A DNA stretch of 64,000 nucleotides from HGM13006 sp900757695 (GCA_959607825.1 CAUHNW010000014.1:1-64000), one strand, 5' to 3'; numbered from the stretch's first letter, positions 42,145 through 51,270 are shown. Translations and numbers: made by a program. Notes: generated by a model not told the origin, from the sequence alone.

Positions 42145-43188
42145 TTAGAACTGGCTCAGGAACCGAACGTCGTTCTCAAAGATCAGACGCAGGTCGTTGA
42201 TGGCAAAACGGTTCATGGTCATTCGCTCGACACCGCAGCCGAAGGCAAAGCCGGAATACTCATTGGGATCAATGCCGCAGCCTTCCAGCACCTTGGGGTG
42301 TACCATACCGGCGCCCAGCAGCTCGATCCAGCCCTCACCGTGGCAGGTGGGGCAGGTATGACCGTCTACCTCGCCGGTGCCGTGACACTTGAAGCACTGG
42401 ACGTCCATTTCGCAGGAGGGCTCGGTGAAGGGAAAGTGGTGGGGGCGGAACCGGGTCACGCATTCCTCGCCGTAGAGCAGCTTGCCCATCTGGATGAGGC
42501 TGCCCTTCAGATCTGCCATAGTGATGCCCTTGTCGATGACAAGACCCTCCATCTGGTGGAACATGGGGCTATGGGTGGCGTCGACCTCGTCCTTCCGGTA
42601 GACGCGGCCCGGGGAGATGATGCGGATGGGGGGCTTCCGGCTCTCCATGACACGGATCTGCATGGGAGAGGTCTGAGTGCGCAGCAGCACGGAATCATCC
42701 TCGGTGGTATAGAAGGTATCCTGACGGTCCCGGGCGGGATGACCCGCAGGGGTGTTGAGCTTGGTAAAGTTATAGCTCTCCAGCTCCACCTCAGGGCCCT
42801 CTACCACGTCAAAGCCCATGCCGATGAAAATTTCCTTCATCTCGTCCAGAACAATGCTCATGGGATGCTTATGGCCCATGGCAATTTCCTTGGCGGGCAT
42901 GGTAACGTCCAGAGACTCAGCCTGAAGCTTCCGGTCCAGTGCGGCGGCAGCCAGTGCTGCCTTCTTCTTTTCCAGAGACTCCTCAATGGCGGTACGGACC
43001 TGATTGGCCTTCTGGCCCATAACGGGACGCTCCTCCGGGGAGAGAGAGCCCATCTTCTTGAGCAGTCCGGTGAGTTCTCCCTTCTTGCCCAGAAAACGCA
43101 CACGCAGATTTTCCAGCTCAGAGGATTCTTTTGCATCTTCCAGAGCGGCCAGCGCCATTTTTTCAATGTTTTCCAGCTGCTGTTTCAT
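42145..43188 (-). CDS. pheS: Phenylalanyl-tRNA synthetase alpha subunit
   Basis: This 347-residue catalytic subunit has an N-terminal coiled coil (LENLRVRFLGKKGELTGLLK), then class II motifs: MGHKHPMSIVLDEMKEIFIG, TRTQTSPMQIRVM-like LLRTQTSPMQIRVMESR, FHQMEGLVIDKG and GCGVERMTMNRFAINDLR. An additional zinc-ribbon-like insertion (CFKCHGTGEVDGHTCPTCHG) is present, a variant found in some Firmicutes. AAGGAG precedes the ATG. The gene is regulated by the Phe T-box upstream. Confidence 0.97.
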   Translation of the reverse strand: MKQQLENIEKMALAALEDAKESSELENLRVRFLGKKGELTGLLKKMGSLSPEERPVMGQKANQVRTAIEESLEKKKAALAAAALDRKLQAESLDVTMPAKEIAMGHKHPMSIVLDEMKEIFIGMGFDVVEGPEVELESYNFTKLNTPAGHPARDRQDTFYTTEDDSVLLRTQTSPMQIRVMESRKPPIRIISPGRVYRKDEVDATHSPMFHQMEGLVIDKGITMADLKGSLIQMGKLLYGEECVTRFRPHHFPFTEPSCEMDVQCFKCHGTGEVDGHTCPTCHGEGWIELLGAGMVHPKVLEGCGIDPNEYSGFAFGCGVERMTMNRFAINDLRLIFENDVRFLSQF

Positions 43189-43239
43189 GTTGCATACTCC
43201 TTATCATAGTATTTTCGTAATTTAAGCGGGTGGGAGAAC

Positions 43240-43493
43240 GCAAAAAAATCGCCCTCCGTCCAGTAGGGGACGAAAGACGCAGCTTCCGCGGTACCACCCG
43301 CAATTCGCCTCCAGCAAGGCGCACTTTACATGGATAACGGCACAACCCGGCCCGGCCTACTGGGGAATCCCGTTCAGGGGGCAGCTCACGGGGGAACGCC
43401 CATAATCCCGGTGCAGGCGGCTCTCAGCACCCCGCCCTCTCTGCAAGCACCTTACCGAATACAGACAACCCGATCATTGCTTATTGTGATATT
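43240..43493 (-). promoter_or_regulatory. T-box riboswitch leader for pheST (specifier UUC, Phe)
   Basis: The minus-strand leader carries the T-box core GGGTGGTACCGCGGAAGC (43283-43300 region) that pairs with uncharged tRNA-Phe. A TTC triplet at 43394-43396 in the Stem I context GGCGTTCCCCCGTGAGC is the likely specifier codon. The terminator is a 12-base stem (43268-43279 / 43250-43261) followed by ATTTTTTT. Uncharged tRNA should favour the antiterminator. The specifier position is inferred from context. Confidence 0.9.
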
Positions 43494-43499
43494 GCATCC

Positions 43500-43528
43500 A
43501 TCATAGCATACAATTTGAGAAGTTGCAA
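43500..43528 (-). promoter_or_regulatory. Promoter for the pheST T-box transcript
   Basis: On the minus strand, TTGCAA (43523-43528), 17-base spacer, TATGAT (43500-43505). Confidence 0.75.
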
Positions 43529-43582
43529 GGGCTATTGTCTCGGAAAATCCGGCAAAACCATACAATATTTTTCCCTTTCCAC

Positions 43583-43611
43583 TTGCGGCTTTTGTGAATC
43601 AGGATTATAAT
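43583..43611 (+). promoter_or_regulatory. Promoter for the nnr-alr operon
   Basis: TTGCGG (43583-43588), 17-base spacer, TATAAT (43606-43611). Confidence 0.7.
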
Positions 43612-43675
43612 AGCCATAAATATCCGCAGAAGGTCATGGCCGGACGGGGATGAAAACATTTTAATGGGGGATACC

Positions 43676-44200
43676 ATGAATAATTATAATGATACCTTTG
43701 TAGAAGAGCTGGTGGTTCGCCGCAATTCTCTGAAAAACCTTTTGATCGAGGCCCTTGTGGTGGTGGCGGCTATAGCTCTGGCATTGGCCTGCTGGCTGTT
43801 TTTGAGCCCTATTTTTCCGGCGATGCTGGTGATTTTGGTGTTTGCTGCCTATCTTGGCATCAAGTTTCAGGGCGTTGAGTTTGAGTATTCCTTCACCAAC
43901 GGCGATTTGGATGTGGATAAGATCATGGCCAAGCGGAAGCGGGTTCGGCTGGTGGAGATCAACCAGAAACAGATTCAGGTGATGGCCCCCTATACGGCGG
44001 AGTATGAGAGCGTGACCCATGACTATTCCGTGTCCCAGGTCATTGACGCATCCTCCTCTAAAAATGCGGCGGGACGTTGGTTTATCATCTATGAGGCAGA
44101 GGATGGAAAATATGTCTTTTTGGTGATCCAGCCCTCCAGGCGCTTCCGGGAGGCCATGCAGAAGTATATTCGTTCCAGAATGAAGGGGATGGAGGTATGA
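43676..44200 (+). CDS. Two-TM protein of unknown function (DUF6106-like)
   Basis: This 174-residue protein has an N-terminal cytoplasmic segment, a TM hairpin at about 22-62, and a C-terminal domain with strand-rich sequence (KFQGVEFEYSFTNGDLDVDK, then GRWFIIYEAEDGKYVFLVIQ and PSRRFREAMQKYI), possibly PH-like. It resembles a clostridial family I know as DUF6106, with limited confidence. It is first in an operon with nnr, a lipoprotein and alr; the stop overlaps nnr (ATGA). ATG 43664 is an alternative start. Confidence 0.65.
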   Translation: MNNYNDTFVEELVVRRNSLKNLLIEALVVVAAIALALACWLFLSPIFPAMLVILVFAAYLGIKFQGVEFEYSFTNGDLDVDKIMAKRKRVRLVEINQKQIQVMAPYTAEYESVTHDYSVSQVIDASSSKNAAGRWFIIYEAEDGKYVFLVIQPSRRFREAMQKYIRSRMKGMEV

Positions 44201-45705
44201 GATTTGCCGGAAGTGCGGCCATGCGTGACATGGACGCCTATGCCATTGATACCGTGGGGATCCCTTCTGATACCCTGATGCTCCGGGCTGCCCGGGGGCT
44301 TGCGGACAAGGCGGAGGCGATGCTGCCGGAGGGGGGCATGGCGCTGATTCTCTGCGGCAGCGGAAACAATGGCGGCGATGGCATTGCCGCCGGAAAATAT
44401 CTGCTGGAGGATGGATTTCAGGCCCGGCTCCTGATGATAGGGAACAGGGAGAAGCTGACACAGGACAGCAGAAAGATGTGCGCCCTGCTGGAACAGCAGG
44501 GGGGAATGTTGGAGGACGGCACGCCGGAGACGGTGAAAGGAATGCTGCCCCATGCAGATCTGGTGATCGATGCGCTGTTTGGAACCGGGCTTTCCCGGGA
44601 TGTCTCGGGCGCTTATGCGGATATCATTGCAGCAGTCAATGCCTCGGAATGTCCGGTGCTGGCCTGCGATATTGCCAGCGGCATTTCTGCGGACACCGGG
44701 GAGATCCTGGGCTGCGCCGTTCGGGCGGATGCCACAGTCACCTTCAATTTGCCCAAAACCGGACAGCTGCTGCCACCGGGAACGGAATATACCGGTGCGC
44801 TGACGGTTCACGATATCGGGATACCCGAAGAGGCAAAAGAGCAGGTTTATTTTGACGGGGAATATGTCACCGGTGACATGGTGAAAAGCTGGCTGCCAAA
44901 GCCGATGCTGGAAAGTCACAAGGGAGACTTTGGAAAGCTCCTGCTGCTCTGCGGCTCGGAGGGCTTTACCGGTGCGGCGGCATTGTCGGCAAAGGCAGCG
45001 CTGCGCACTGGTGCAGGGCTGGTTTATCTCGGGGTACCGGAGCCGGTATATCCGATTTTGGCGGCAAAGCTGGATGCGGCAGTGGTATTTCCCTTGCCGG
45101 GGAATGGAAATGGCCGTTTTGGCAGCTTTGCTGTGGAAGAGATCCCGGAGCGGCTTCGGGATAAGGATGCCTGCCTTGTAGGCCCGGGCATTGGACGCTG
45201 CCGGGACACGGAGTCGCTGGTGGATGCGGTGCTGGACACTGCGGAATGTCCGGTGGTGCTGGATGCCGATGGTATAAATGTCCTGTCCGGGCATATAGAT
45301 AGATTGGACAGGGCCAGAGTGCCTTTGGTGCTGACGCCGCATGAGGGAGAATTTCTGCGGATGGGCGGAGATCTGTCCGGAGGCAGAATTGCCGGCGCAC
45401 GAGCCATGGCGGAGAAGACCGGTGCGGTCATTGTGCTCAAGGGCTATCGAACCGTAACGGCAGTGCCGGATGGGCGCATCTATGTGAACTCTACCGGCAA
45501 TCCCGGCATGGCCACCGGCGGCAGCGGAGACGTGCTCTCGGGCATCCTGACCTGCCTGCTGGGGCAGGGAATGGAACCGGCCAGAGCTGCCGCTGCTGCG
45601 GTATGGATCCATGGCGCCGCCGGAGATGCGGCCCGGGACAGGCTTGGGGTTCGGAGCATGCTGCCAACAGACCTCATTGGGGCTCTGCCTGAAATCCTGC
45701 GATAG
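44197..45705 (+). CDS. nnr: Bifunctional NAD(P)H-hydrate epimerase/dehydratase
   Basis: This 502-residue fused repair enzyme acts on damaged NADHX/NADPHX. The N-terminal YjeF-type epimerase domain (residues 1-210) shows LILCGSGNNGGDGIAAGKYL and DLVIDALFGTGLSRDVSG. The C-terminal ribokinase-fold dehydratase (about 220-502) shows HKGDFGKLLLLCGSEGFTGA, ACLVGPGIGR, VLDADGINVL, LTPHEGEF and NPGMATGGSGDVLSGI. Length and fusion order are standard. It is coupled to the upstream DUF gene by four bases. Confidence 0.95.
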   Translation: MRFAGSAAMRDMDAYAIDTVGIPSDTLMLRAARGLADKAEAMLPEGGMALILCGSGNNGGDGIAAGKYLLEDGFQARLLMIGNREKLTQDSRKMCALLEQQGGMLEDGTPETVKGMLPHADLVIDALFGTGLSRDVSGAYADIIAAVNASECPVLACDIASGISADTGEILGCAVRADATVTFNLPKTGQLLPPGTEYTGALTVHDIGIPEEAKEQVYFDGEYVTGDMVKSWLPKPMLESHKGDFGKLLLLCGSEGFTGAAALSAKAALRTGAGLVYLGVPEPVYPILAAKLDAAVVFPLPGNGNGRFGSFAVEEIPERLRDKDACLVGPGIGRCRDTESLVDAVLDTAECPVVLDADGINVLSGHIDRLDRARVPLVLTPHEGEFLRMGGDLSGGRIAGARAMAEKTGAVIVLKGYRTVTAVPDGRIYVNSTGNPGMATGGSGDVLSGILTCLLGQGMEPARAAAAAVWIHGAAGDAARDRLGVRSMLPTDLIGALPEILR

Positions 45706-45716
45706 GGGGACATGCT

Positions 45717-46331
45717 GTGCGGCTGAGACGAGCCGTACCAATGATGATGCTGCTTTTGCTGTGCGCCTGCGGAGCAGCCAAGACTTCGGCGCAGACGCCG
45801 GTTCGATTTCGGACAGAACTGCTGGAGGCGGGACAGCTCAGCTGTCAGCTGGTGCTTCGAGCGGATTACGGCGAGTATGTCAGAGATTTTACACTGGACT
45901 GCCGGTACACCCCGGATGAAGCTTCGCTTCAGGTGGTGGAGCCGGAAATTGCAAAAGGAATCACAGCATCGGTGTCAGGAGAAGGGGCAAAGGTGTCCTA
46001 TGACAGTACGGTGCTTGCAGTAGAAAATTTTGAAAGCCGAAGAATCTCGCCCATGGCCGCACCCTATCTGCTGGGTAAGGCGTGGACGGAGGGATACATT
46101 GCCTCTATGGGAGAAAGTGACGGACTGGAAACCACAGAGTATACGCTGGGCTACGGCGGCGACACCTTGAAGATCACAACGGATTTTCAGGATGGAAGAC
46201 CGGTGCACGGTGAGATCTCTGACGGGCAGACGGTGCTGATCTCCTGCGAGATAAAGGATCTTCGGCTGGAAAAGAAAGAAGCAGAGCAAAATGAAGATGT
46301 TAAAACGTACGTGGGCGGAGGTCAGCCTTGA
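45717..46331 (+). CDS. Putative lipoprotein, unknown function
   Basis: This 204-residue product has a short signal (MRLRRAVPMMMLLLLCAC) with a lipobox-like LCAC (Cys18), followed by a beta-rich domain (LSCQLVLRADYGEYVRDFTL, GYGGDTLKITTDFQDGRPVH). The layout recalls LolA/LppX-like or outer-membrane-lipoprotein-sorting folds found beside alr in some Firmicutes, but I do not assign a family. The start is GTG 45717, 7 bases after AGGGGGA. It overlaps alr by 41 bases. Confidence 0.7.
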   Translation: MRLRRAVPMMMLLLLCACGAAKTSAQTPVRFRTELLEAGQLSCQLVLRADYGEYVRDFTLDCRYTPDEASLQVVEPEIAKGITASVSGEGAKVSYDSTVLAVENFESRRISPMAAPYLLGKAWTEGYIASMGESDGLETTEYTLGYGGDTLKITTDFQDGRPVHGEISDGQTVLISCEIKDLRLEKKEAEQNEDVKTYVGGGQP

Positions 46332-47460
46332 CGCCCTTCAGCACAACTATCAGGTATTGACGAAGGATCTGCCGGAGGGCTGCCGCTTTCTGGGGGTTGT
46401 AAAAGCGGATGCCTACGGCCATGGGGCGGTTCCGGTGGCACGGGAGCTTCAAAAGCTGGGGGCCGGTTATCTGGCAGTTTCCAACTATGAAGAGGCATTG
46501 CAGCTGCGTCGGGGGGATGTGACCCTTCCAATTCTGATCCTTGGGTATACCCCGGTGGAATTTGCAAGGGATCAGGCGGCCCTGCATATTACCCAGGAGG
46601 TCCATTCTCTGGACTATGGCCGCCAGCTCTCTGAGCAGCTGGAAGGCACCGGCCTTACCCTGACGGTACATATGAAGATCGACACCGGCATGAGCCGTTT
46701 GGGCTTCTTTGCCTATGACCGCCCGGAGACGGTGCCGGAGCTGGTGGAACTGTGCAGCCTGCCCAATCTCCACGTGGAGGGGGCCTTTATGCATTTTGCA
46801 GTGGCGGATACGCCCAGCGAGCTGGATTATACCCAGATGCAGCATCAGCGCTTTATGAATGTGCTGGATGCGCTGAAGGCGCATGGGATCCAGCCGGAAA
46901 TTGTGCACTGCGCCAACAGTGCCGCCACCATTGCATTCCCTGCGTATCATCATGACATGGTTCGGCCCGGTATTGCCACCTATGGCCTGAGTCCCTCGGA
47001 GGAAATGCGGGGTATGGCGGATTTGCAGCCGCTGATGGAGCTGAAAACCACCATTGCGGCCATACGCCCCTTTGAAGCCGGTGTAACGGTCAGCTACGGC
47101 AGAACCTATGAGACCCCCGGCCCCAGAACCATTGCGGTATGCCCCATTGGCTATGCCGATGGACTCCAGCGGCGGCTCAGCGGGAAGCTTCATTTCCTGC
47201 TCCATGGGAAGAAAATTCCGGTGGTAGGACGGATTTGCATGGATATGTGCATGGTGGACATCACCGATGTGCCGGAGGTGCAGGTGGGTGATACGGTCAC
47301 TGTGGTAGGACGTGACGGAGACGCTGCCATCACATGGGATGATTGGGCGGATCAGCTGGGGACGATCTCCTATGAGCTGGTATGCGACATCAACAAGCGT
47401 GTACCACGGCTGTATCTTAAAAACGGCGAAGTCGTGGAGACGCTACAGTATATTGTATAA
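46291..47460 (+). CDS. alr: Alanine racemase
   Basis: This 389-residue PLP enzyme supplies D-alanine for peptidoglycan. The N-terminal barrel has FLGVVKADAYGHGAVPVARE with PLP lysine K38, then MKIDTGMSRLGFFAYD, CANSAATIAF and MVRPGIATYGLSP. The C-terminal domain has VSYGRTYETPGPRTIAVCPI with the catalytic Tyr and GRICMDMCMVDITD. It is the last gene of the operon; an alternative start at 46297 is two codons in. The downstream hairpin is strong. Confidence 0.95.
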   Translation: MKMLKRTWAEVSLDALQHNYQVLTKDLPEGCRFLGVVKADAYGHGAVPVARELQKLGAGYLAVSNYEEALQLRRGDVTLPILILGYTPVEFARDQAALHITQEVHSLDYGRQLSEQLEGTGLTLTVHMKIDTGMSRLGFFAYDRPETVPELVELCSLPNLHVEGAFMHFAVADTPSELDYTQMQHQRFMNVLDALKAHGIQPEIVHCANSAATIAFPAYHHDMVRPGIATYGLSPSEEMRGMADLQPLMELKTTIAAIRPFEAGVTVSYGRTYETPGPRTIAVCPIGYADGLQRRLSGKLHFLLHGKKIPVVGRICMDMCMVDITDVPEVQVGDTVTVVGRDGDAAITWDDWADQLGTISYELVCDINKRVPRLYLKNGEVVETLQYIV

Positions 47461-47465
47461 TACCA

Positions 47466-47509
47466 GGTCACCCCGATGCCGAAAAACGGCATCGGGGTGA
47501 CCGTATTTT
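47466..47509. terminator. Bidirectional terminator after alr
   Basis: A perfect 16-base stem (47466-47481 / 47487-47502) with an A5 loop, followed by GTATTTTA on the plus strand. Confidence 0.9.
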
Positions 47510-47513
47510 AGGG

Positions 47514-48257
47514 TTATAGTATCTCCGGGCCATTCATTCGAGGGCCGTCATCGTCCGTATAAGCCTGCTTCTTTGCACGATATTTCAAAAGCAGACCGAT
47601 GGCGAGGAACACAAGCCCCAGCACCACAAAGACCAGTGAGGTGGAAATGAGACTGTCATGCTCGTCTTGAATCCGCTGCTGGAAGCTGTCCGGGTCTGTA
47701 CCCTTGTAGATCAGCTCCAGTGGAACGGTACTGAGGGAGAACCCCTGCTGGAGGAGCTGCTCGGTGTACGCCTGATAGTAGCTTTCCAGGTCATCGGAAT
47801 CAAAGGGCTGCGCAACGCCGCAGATGCTTGCAAAGCTCAGGTCGCCCATCTGCTGGGTGTCATCACTGAGGTAGTCCATGAGCACTTCGTGGATATCATC
47901 CTCCGTGTTCACCGCCAGTGTAATGACCATGGGCTCGTTATCCTTGCCCCGGAAGGCTGCTGCATAGTAATTGGTCGTAACCTCATTATCTGTGCCGCCA
48001 GCGGCAAAGCTGTCGAGAATCACGCTCTCGCCTAGATCATAGCTGCCAGACGGTTGAAAGTCAGAGCCGGTAAGCGTATGAGCATTCTGCAAGGGGGCGG
48101 CCTGCTTCAAGATCTTCGGAAGGTTCCAAAGGCCCAGCACAATGAGGCCAAGCCCGATGCCGAGAAGCATACGAGTCAGCACACCTTTTACGGAATTGCG
48201 GCTTTTTGACTCCGGGTCGGAATACGCCCAGGGCTCTATGTCGGCGTGTCTTTTCAC
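47514..48257 (-). CDS. Two-TM membrane protein, unknown function
   Basis: This 247-residue protein has one TM helix near the N-terminus (GVLTRMLLGIGLGLIVLGLW), an extracytoplasmic domain of about 150 residues (VILDSFAAGGTDNEVTTNYY, then ITLAVNTEDDIHEVLMDYLS), and a second TM helix near 205-226 (LVFVVLGLVFLAIGLLLKYR). It resembles DUF-type membrane sensors in Clostridia, with no clear family. AGGAG precedes the start. It lies 31 bases after the ThyX-like gene on the same strand and may be co-transcribed. Confidence 0.6.
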   Translation of the reverse strand: MKRHADIEPWAYSDPESKSRNSVKGVLTRMLLGIGLGLIVLGLWNLPKILKQAAPLQNAHTLTGSDFQPSGSYDLGESVILDSFAAGGTDNEVTTNYYAAAFRGKDNEPMVITLAVNTEDDIHEVLMDYLSDDTQQMGDLSFASICGVAQPFDSDDLESYYQAYTEQLLQQGFSLSTVPLELIYKGTDPDSFQQRIQDEHDSLISTSLVFVVLGLVFLAIGLLLKYRAKKQAYTDDDGPRMNGPEIL

Positions 48258-48288
48258 ATTACACTCCTCTTCCTCTTTTTATTTGGTT

Positions 48289-48933
48289 TCAGGACTTCTT
48301 TCCGGTGATGAGCTCCGGAGCCATGGGCAGAGTCTCAATCCAGTCACAGACCACATGCCAGTCCGGGAGCCGGTGATTCCGGCGCTGTGCGTAGATGTTC
48401 TTGAGGCAGCGATAGTTGGTGGTCATGCCGGCCATCAGCTCAAAGCCGGAGGGGAGATTATAGAGCAGCTCCAGATAGGCTTCCTTTTTCCGCTGGGGCT
48501 CCTGAGCTGCGTCAATGCTGTTATAGACCTGCTGAAGCCGCTGGGCCTCGGCGATTTCTACGGGACTGGTGTACTGGTTGCAGCAGTCTGCAATCCGGAA
48601 CCGGGCGACCCGATGCATGGTGGACATGGAGGAGATAAAGTTCAGAAATGTGTACCGCTCCGCTTCGACCCATGCCTTGTTGGTGATGGTCAGGTCGAAG
48701 TTTACAACGATGCCGGTGAGGAACTGGTCATGGCCGCCTTCGGGAATGGAGGCCAGCTTAATGGCACGCTTGATGTGGGGATTGGTGTAGTCACCGGCTT
48801 CCCGGCACTGACGAATGGCGGCTACGGTTTCCTGAAACTCCTGAGGGGTGGGAGCGGTATCACGCATGGAATAGCCGCTGCGGAAGATGGAGCTGTCAAG
48901 GCCAAAAAGTTCTACATTTTCAATGGTGGTCAT
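48289..48933 (-). CDS. ThyX-like (FAD-dependent thymidylate synthase superfamily) protein, divergent
   Basis: This 214-residue protein has a length and motif order suggestive of ThyX. SMSTMHRVARFRIADCCNQY (residues 102-121) sits where the RHRxxSxNxxSxRY signature would be but lacks the serines. The C-terminal TTNYRCLKNIYAQRRNHRLP (171-190) resembles the ThyX NxRxLxxxxxxR substrate/FAD segment with the following W/E region. ThyX makes dTMP using FAD and methylene-THF. With the signature altered, activity is uncertain and it may be a diverged relative. The ATG at 48933 follows AGCAGGTG. No thyA is in the window, but dut and nrdD are. Confidence 0.5.
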   Translation of the reverse strand: MTTIENVELFGLDSSIFRSGYSMRDTAPTPQEFQETVAAIRQCREAGDYTNPHIKRAIKLASIPEGGHDQFLTGIVVNFDLTITNKAWVEAERYTFLNFISSMSTMHRVARFRIADCCNQYTSPVEIAEAQRLQQVYNSIDAAQEPQRKKEAYLELLYNLPSGFELMAGMTTNYRCLKNIYAQRRNHRLPDWHVVCDWIETLPMAPELITGKKS

Positions 48934-49030
48934 GGGGCACCTGCTTTCTTTAGTCTTTATAGATCCATCATAACATACAATTCGACAAAATACAACGGCG
49001 GAGATCCGTGGGACGGCCATGGGGCAGGTA

Positions 49031-49059
49031 TTGCATTTCATACAGGAACAGGGTATAAT
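49031..49059 (+). promoter_or_regulatory. Promoter for the helicase-dprA operon
   Basis: TTGCAT (49031-49036), 17-base spacer, TATAAT (49054-49059). A divergent minus-strand promoter (TTGTAT-17-TATGAT) for the ThyX-like gene is also readable in the 48934-49020 stretch. Confidence 0.75.
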
Positions 49060-49093
49060 GAATGGAATCATAATGAAATAATAGAGGTTGAAA

Positions 49094-50275
49094 ATGGAGC
49101 ATATCACGTTTGAACAATTAGGAATCAGCGCAGAAATTTTACAGGCGCTGGAGAAAAAGGGCTACGGCTATCCAACACAGGTACAGGAAGAGGCGATTCC
49201 GCCGCTGATGGAGTGGAAGGATGTAATCGCCAAGGCTCCCACGGGTACCGGTAAGACGTTTGCTTTTGGGATCCCCGTGATTGAACATATCGATGTGGAA
49301 AATGAAGCGGTGCAGGCGGCGATTCTCGCCCCTACCCGGGAGCTGGCCATGCAGATCGGGGACGAGCTCCGTGGACTGCTGGAGTTCAAGAAGGGGATCC
49401 GTGTGGCGGTGCTTTATGGGGGCCAGCGGCTGGATGCACAGGCACGTCAGCTTGCAAAAAAGCCCCAGATCGTTGTGGCAACGCCCGGACGGCTCATGGA
49501 TCATTACAAGCGGAAGAACATCCGCTTTGACGGCATCAAAACTGTGGTGCTGGATGAGGCGGATCGAATGCTGGATATGGGCTTTTTCAAGGATGTGACC
49601 GGTATCATCGAAAAGATGAAAAACCGCACCAATATGGGCCTGTTTTCTGCTACGATCTCGCAGGAGGTCATGACGGTCAGCTGGATGTATCAGCGGGATG
49701 AGGTGGAGATCACCGTGCAGCCCAAGGAGGAAAGCCGACCGGATATTGACCAGTATGCCATTACCTGCAACGGCATTGAAAAGCTGATGACGACCTTGCA
49801 GCTGCTGGATACCCAGGGCTTTGAGCGTGTGATCATTTTCTGCAACACCAAGCATATGTGTCAGCGGCTTTGCGACGATATGCAGGGCAGAAGCTACAGC
49901 GTGGACTGCCTCCACGGCGACATCCGCCAGAGTCAGCGGGAAAAGGTCATGCAGAAATTCCGGGATGGCAAGCTCAATGTACTGGTGGCAACGGATGTTG
50001 CATCCCGGGGCATTGATGTGGATGACGTGGAATGCGTCATCAACTACGATATCCCCGAGGAAAACGAATATTATATTCACCGGATCGGCCGTACCGGCCG
50101 GGCCAGACGGAAGGGCGCTGCCTATACACTGGTGGGATCGCTGCTGGAAAAGTCCAAGCTGGATGAGATCGCAAAATATTCGCACTTTACCATAAAGCCT
50201 GTGAAGCTGACCGGGGACGGAAAGCTTCAGGAGGTGGAGGTGAAAAAGCCTCAGGTAAAGCTGAAATATCGATGA
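49094..50275 (+). CDS. DEAD-box ATP-dependent RNA helicase
   Basis: This 393-residue SF2 helicase has all core motifs: Q-motif (TFEQLGISAEILQALEKKGY), Walker A (APTGTGKTFAFGIP), PTRELA, TPGRLMDH, DEAD (VVLDEADRMLDMGF), SAT, IIFCNTKHM, VATDVASRGIDVDD and HRIGRTGRARR. The C-terminal tail is short, which argues for a compact CshA/RhlE-like helicase acting in ribosome assembly or mRNA turnover, without an added RNA-binding domain. ATG 49094 has AGAGG 6 bases upstream. It is coupled to dprA through an ATGA overlap. Confidence 0.93.
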   Translation: MEHITFEQLGISAEILQALEKKGYGYPTQVQEEAIPPLMEWKDVIAKAPTGTGKTFAFGIPVIEHIDVENEAVQAAILAPTRELAMQIGDELRGLLEFKKGIRVAVLYGGQRLDAQARQLAKKPQIVVATPGRLMDHYKRKNIRFDGIKTVVLDEADRMLDMGFFKDVTGIIEKMKNRTNMGLFSATISQEVMTVSWMYQRDEVEITVQPKEESRPDIDQYAITCNGIEKLMTTLQLLDTQGFERVIIFCNTKHMCQRLCDDMQGRSYSVDCLHGDIRQSQREKVMQKFRDGKLNVLVATDVASRGIDVDDVECVINYDIPEENEYYIHRIGRTGRARRKGAAYTLVGSLLEKSKLDEIAKYSHFTIKPVKLTGDGKLQEVEVKKPQVKLKYR

Positions 50276-51195
50276 GAAGCTATACGGAGCCGGAGCTGGG
50301 GCTGATGCTGCTCTATGCACTGCCGGGAGAGAATCGCCTGCGGGAAAGCCTGTTTCGGCGGCTTTCCGTGGCGGTAAAGGAGCTGGGGCAGACCCCGGAG
50401 CCGGAGCTGGAGCTGGACGAGGGAGAGCTTCAGCGGCTGGGCTGTACCCGGCAGGAGACCGATGAAATCCTCAGGCGTCTGACCCAGCGCCAGCTGCTGC
50501 AGGGGTATCTGCAAGGGCTTTCACGGAAGGGGATCCGGGTAATTACACGGATCAGCCCGGAGTATCCCCAGCGGCTCCGGGAAACCCTTGGAGATCGTGC
50601 GCCGCTGGTATTGTTTTGCGCAGGGGCACTTTCTCTTATGGAACGGCAGTGCATGTCGCTGGTGGGCTCCCGAAAGCTTCGCCCTGCGGGAAAAAATTTT
50701 GCAAGGTGCGTGGGCAATGCCGCTGCCCGGCAGGGCTATTGCTACTGTTCCGGCGGAGCCGCCGGAGCGGATACGGAGGGCTTTTGCGGGGCCATGGAAC
50801 AGGGTGGCTGTTCGGTTCTTTTTCTGGCAGACAGTCTGGAAGAACATCTGACAGACCGCCGTTACCGCCGGTATTTGAGGGACAAAAAGCTTTTGCTGGT
50901 ATCCGAGCAGGGGCCGGATCTGCCCTTCTCCACACCCCGTGCCATGAGCCGGAACCGGCTCATCCATGCCATGGGCCAAAAGGTCTTTGTGGCCCAGTCG
51001 GACTATGGAACCGGGGGTACATGGAACGGCACCATGGAGAATCTGAAGGAGGGCTGGAGCCCGGTATTTGTCTATGATGGGGAGCCGGAGGAACCCGGTA
51101 CCCGTGGGCTTTTGGAGCGTGGTGCAGAGCCGGTCTCGCTTTCCCAGCTGGAACAGCTCAGTGCGCTGGGCCTTCAGCAGACCAGTCTGTTTTAA
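50272..51195 (+). CDS. dprA: DNA-processing protein DprA/Smf
   Basis: This 307-residue protein has the extended Rossmann fold of DprA: SLVGSRKLRPAGKNFARCVG, CYCSGGAAGADTEGFCGAME (variant of SGxAxGxD) and SRNRLIHAMGQKVFVAQSDY. An N-terminal helical region of about 100 residues precedes it. No clear C-terminal winged helix is present. DprA loads RecA on incoming single strands during transformation; no com genes are in the window, and DprA is also common in non-competent species. It overlaps the helicase gene by four bases, which is not a standard pairing. Confidence 0.85.
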   Translation: MRSYTEPELGLMLLYALPGENRLRESLFRRLSVAVKELGQTPEPELELDEGELQRLGCTRQETDEILRRLTQRQLLQGYLQGLSRKGIRVITRISPEYPQRLRETLGDRAPLVLFCAGALSLMERQCMSLVGSRKLRPAGKNFARCVGNAAARQGYCYCSGGAAGADTEGFCGAMEQGGCSVLFLADSLEEHLTDRRYRRYLRDKKLLLVSEQGPDLPFSTPRAMSRNRLIHAMGQKVFVAQSDYGTGGTWNGTMENLKEGWSPVFVYDGEPEEPGTRGLLERGAEPVSLSQLEQLSALGLQQTSLF

Positions 51196-51270
51196 GGAGA
51201 TGAGGCGAGGGCCTCCCGCAGCAGCGGGCGGGCCTTCGCTTTTCGGCGGCAACAGAAAGGAGGAAGCTTC

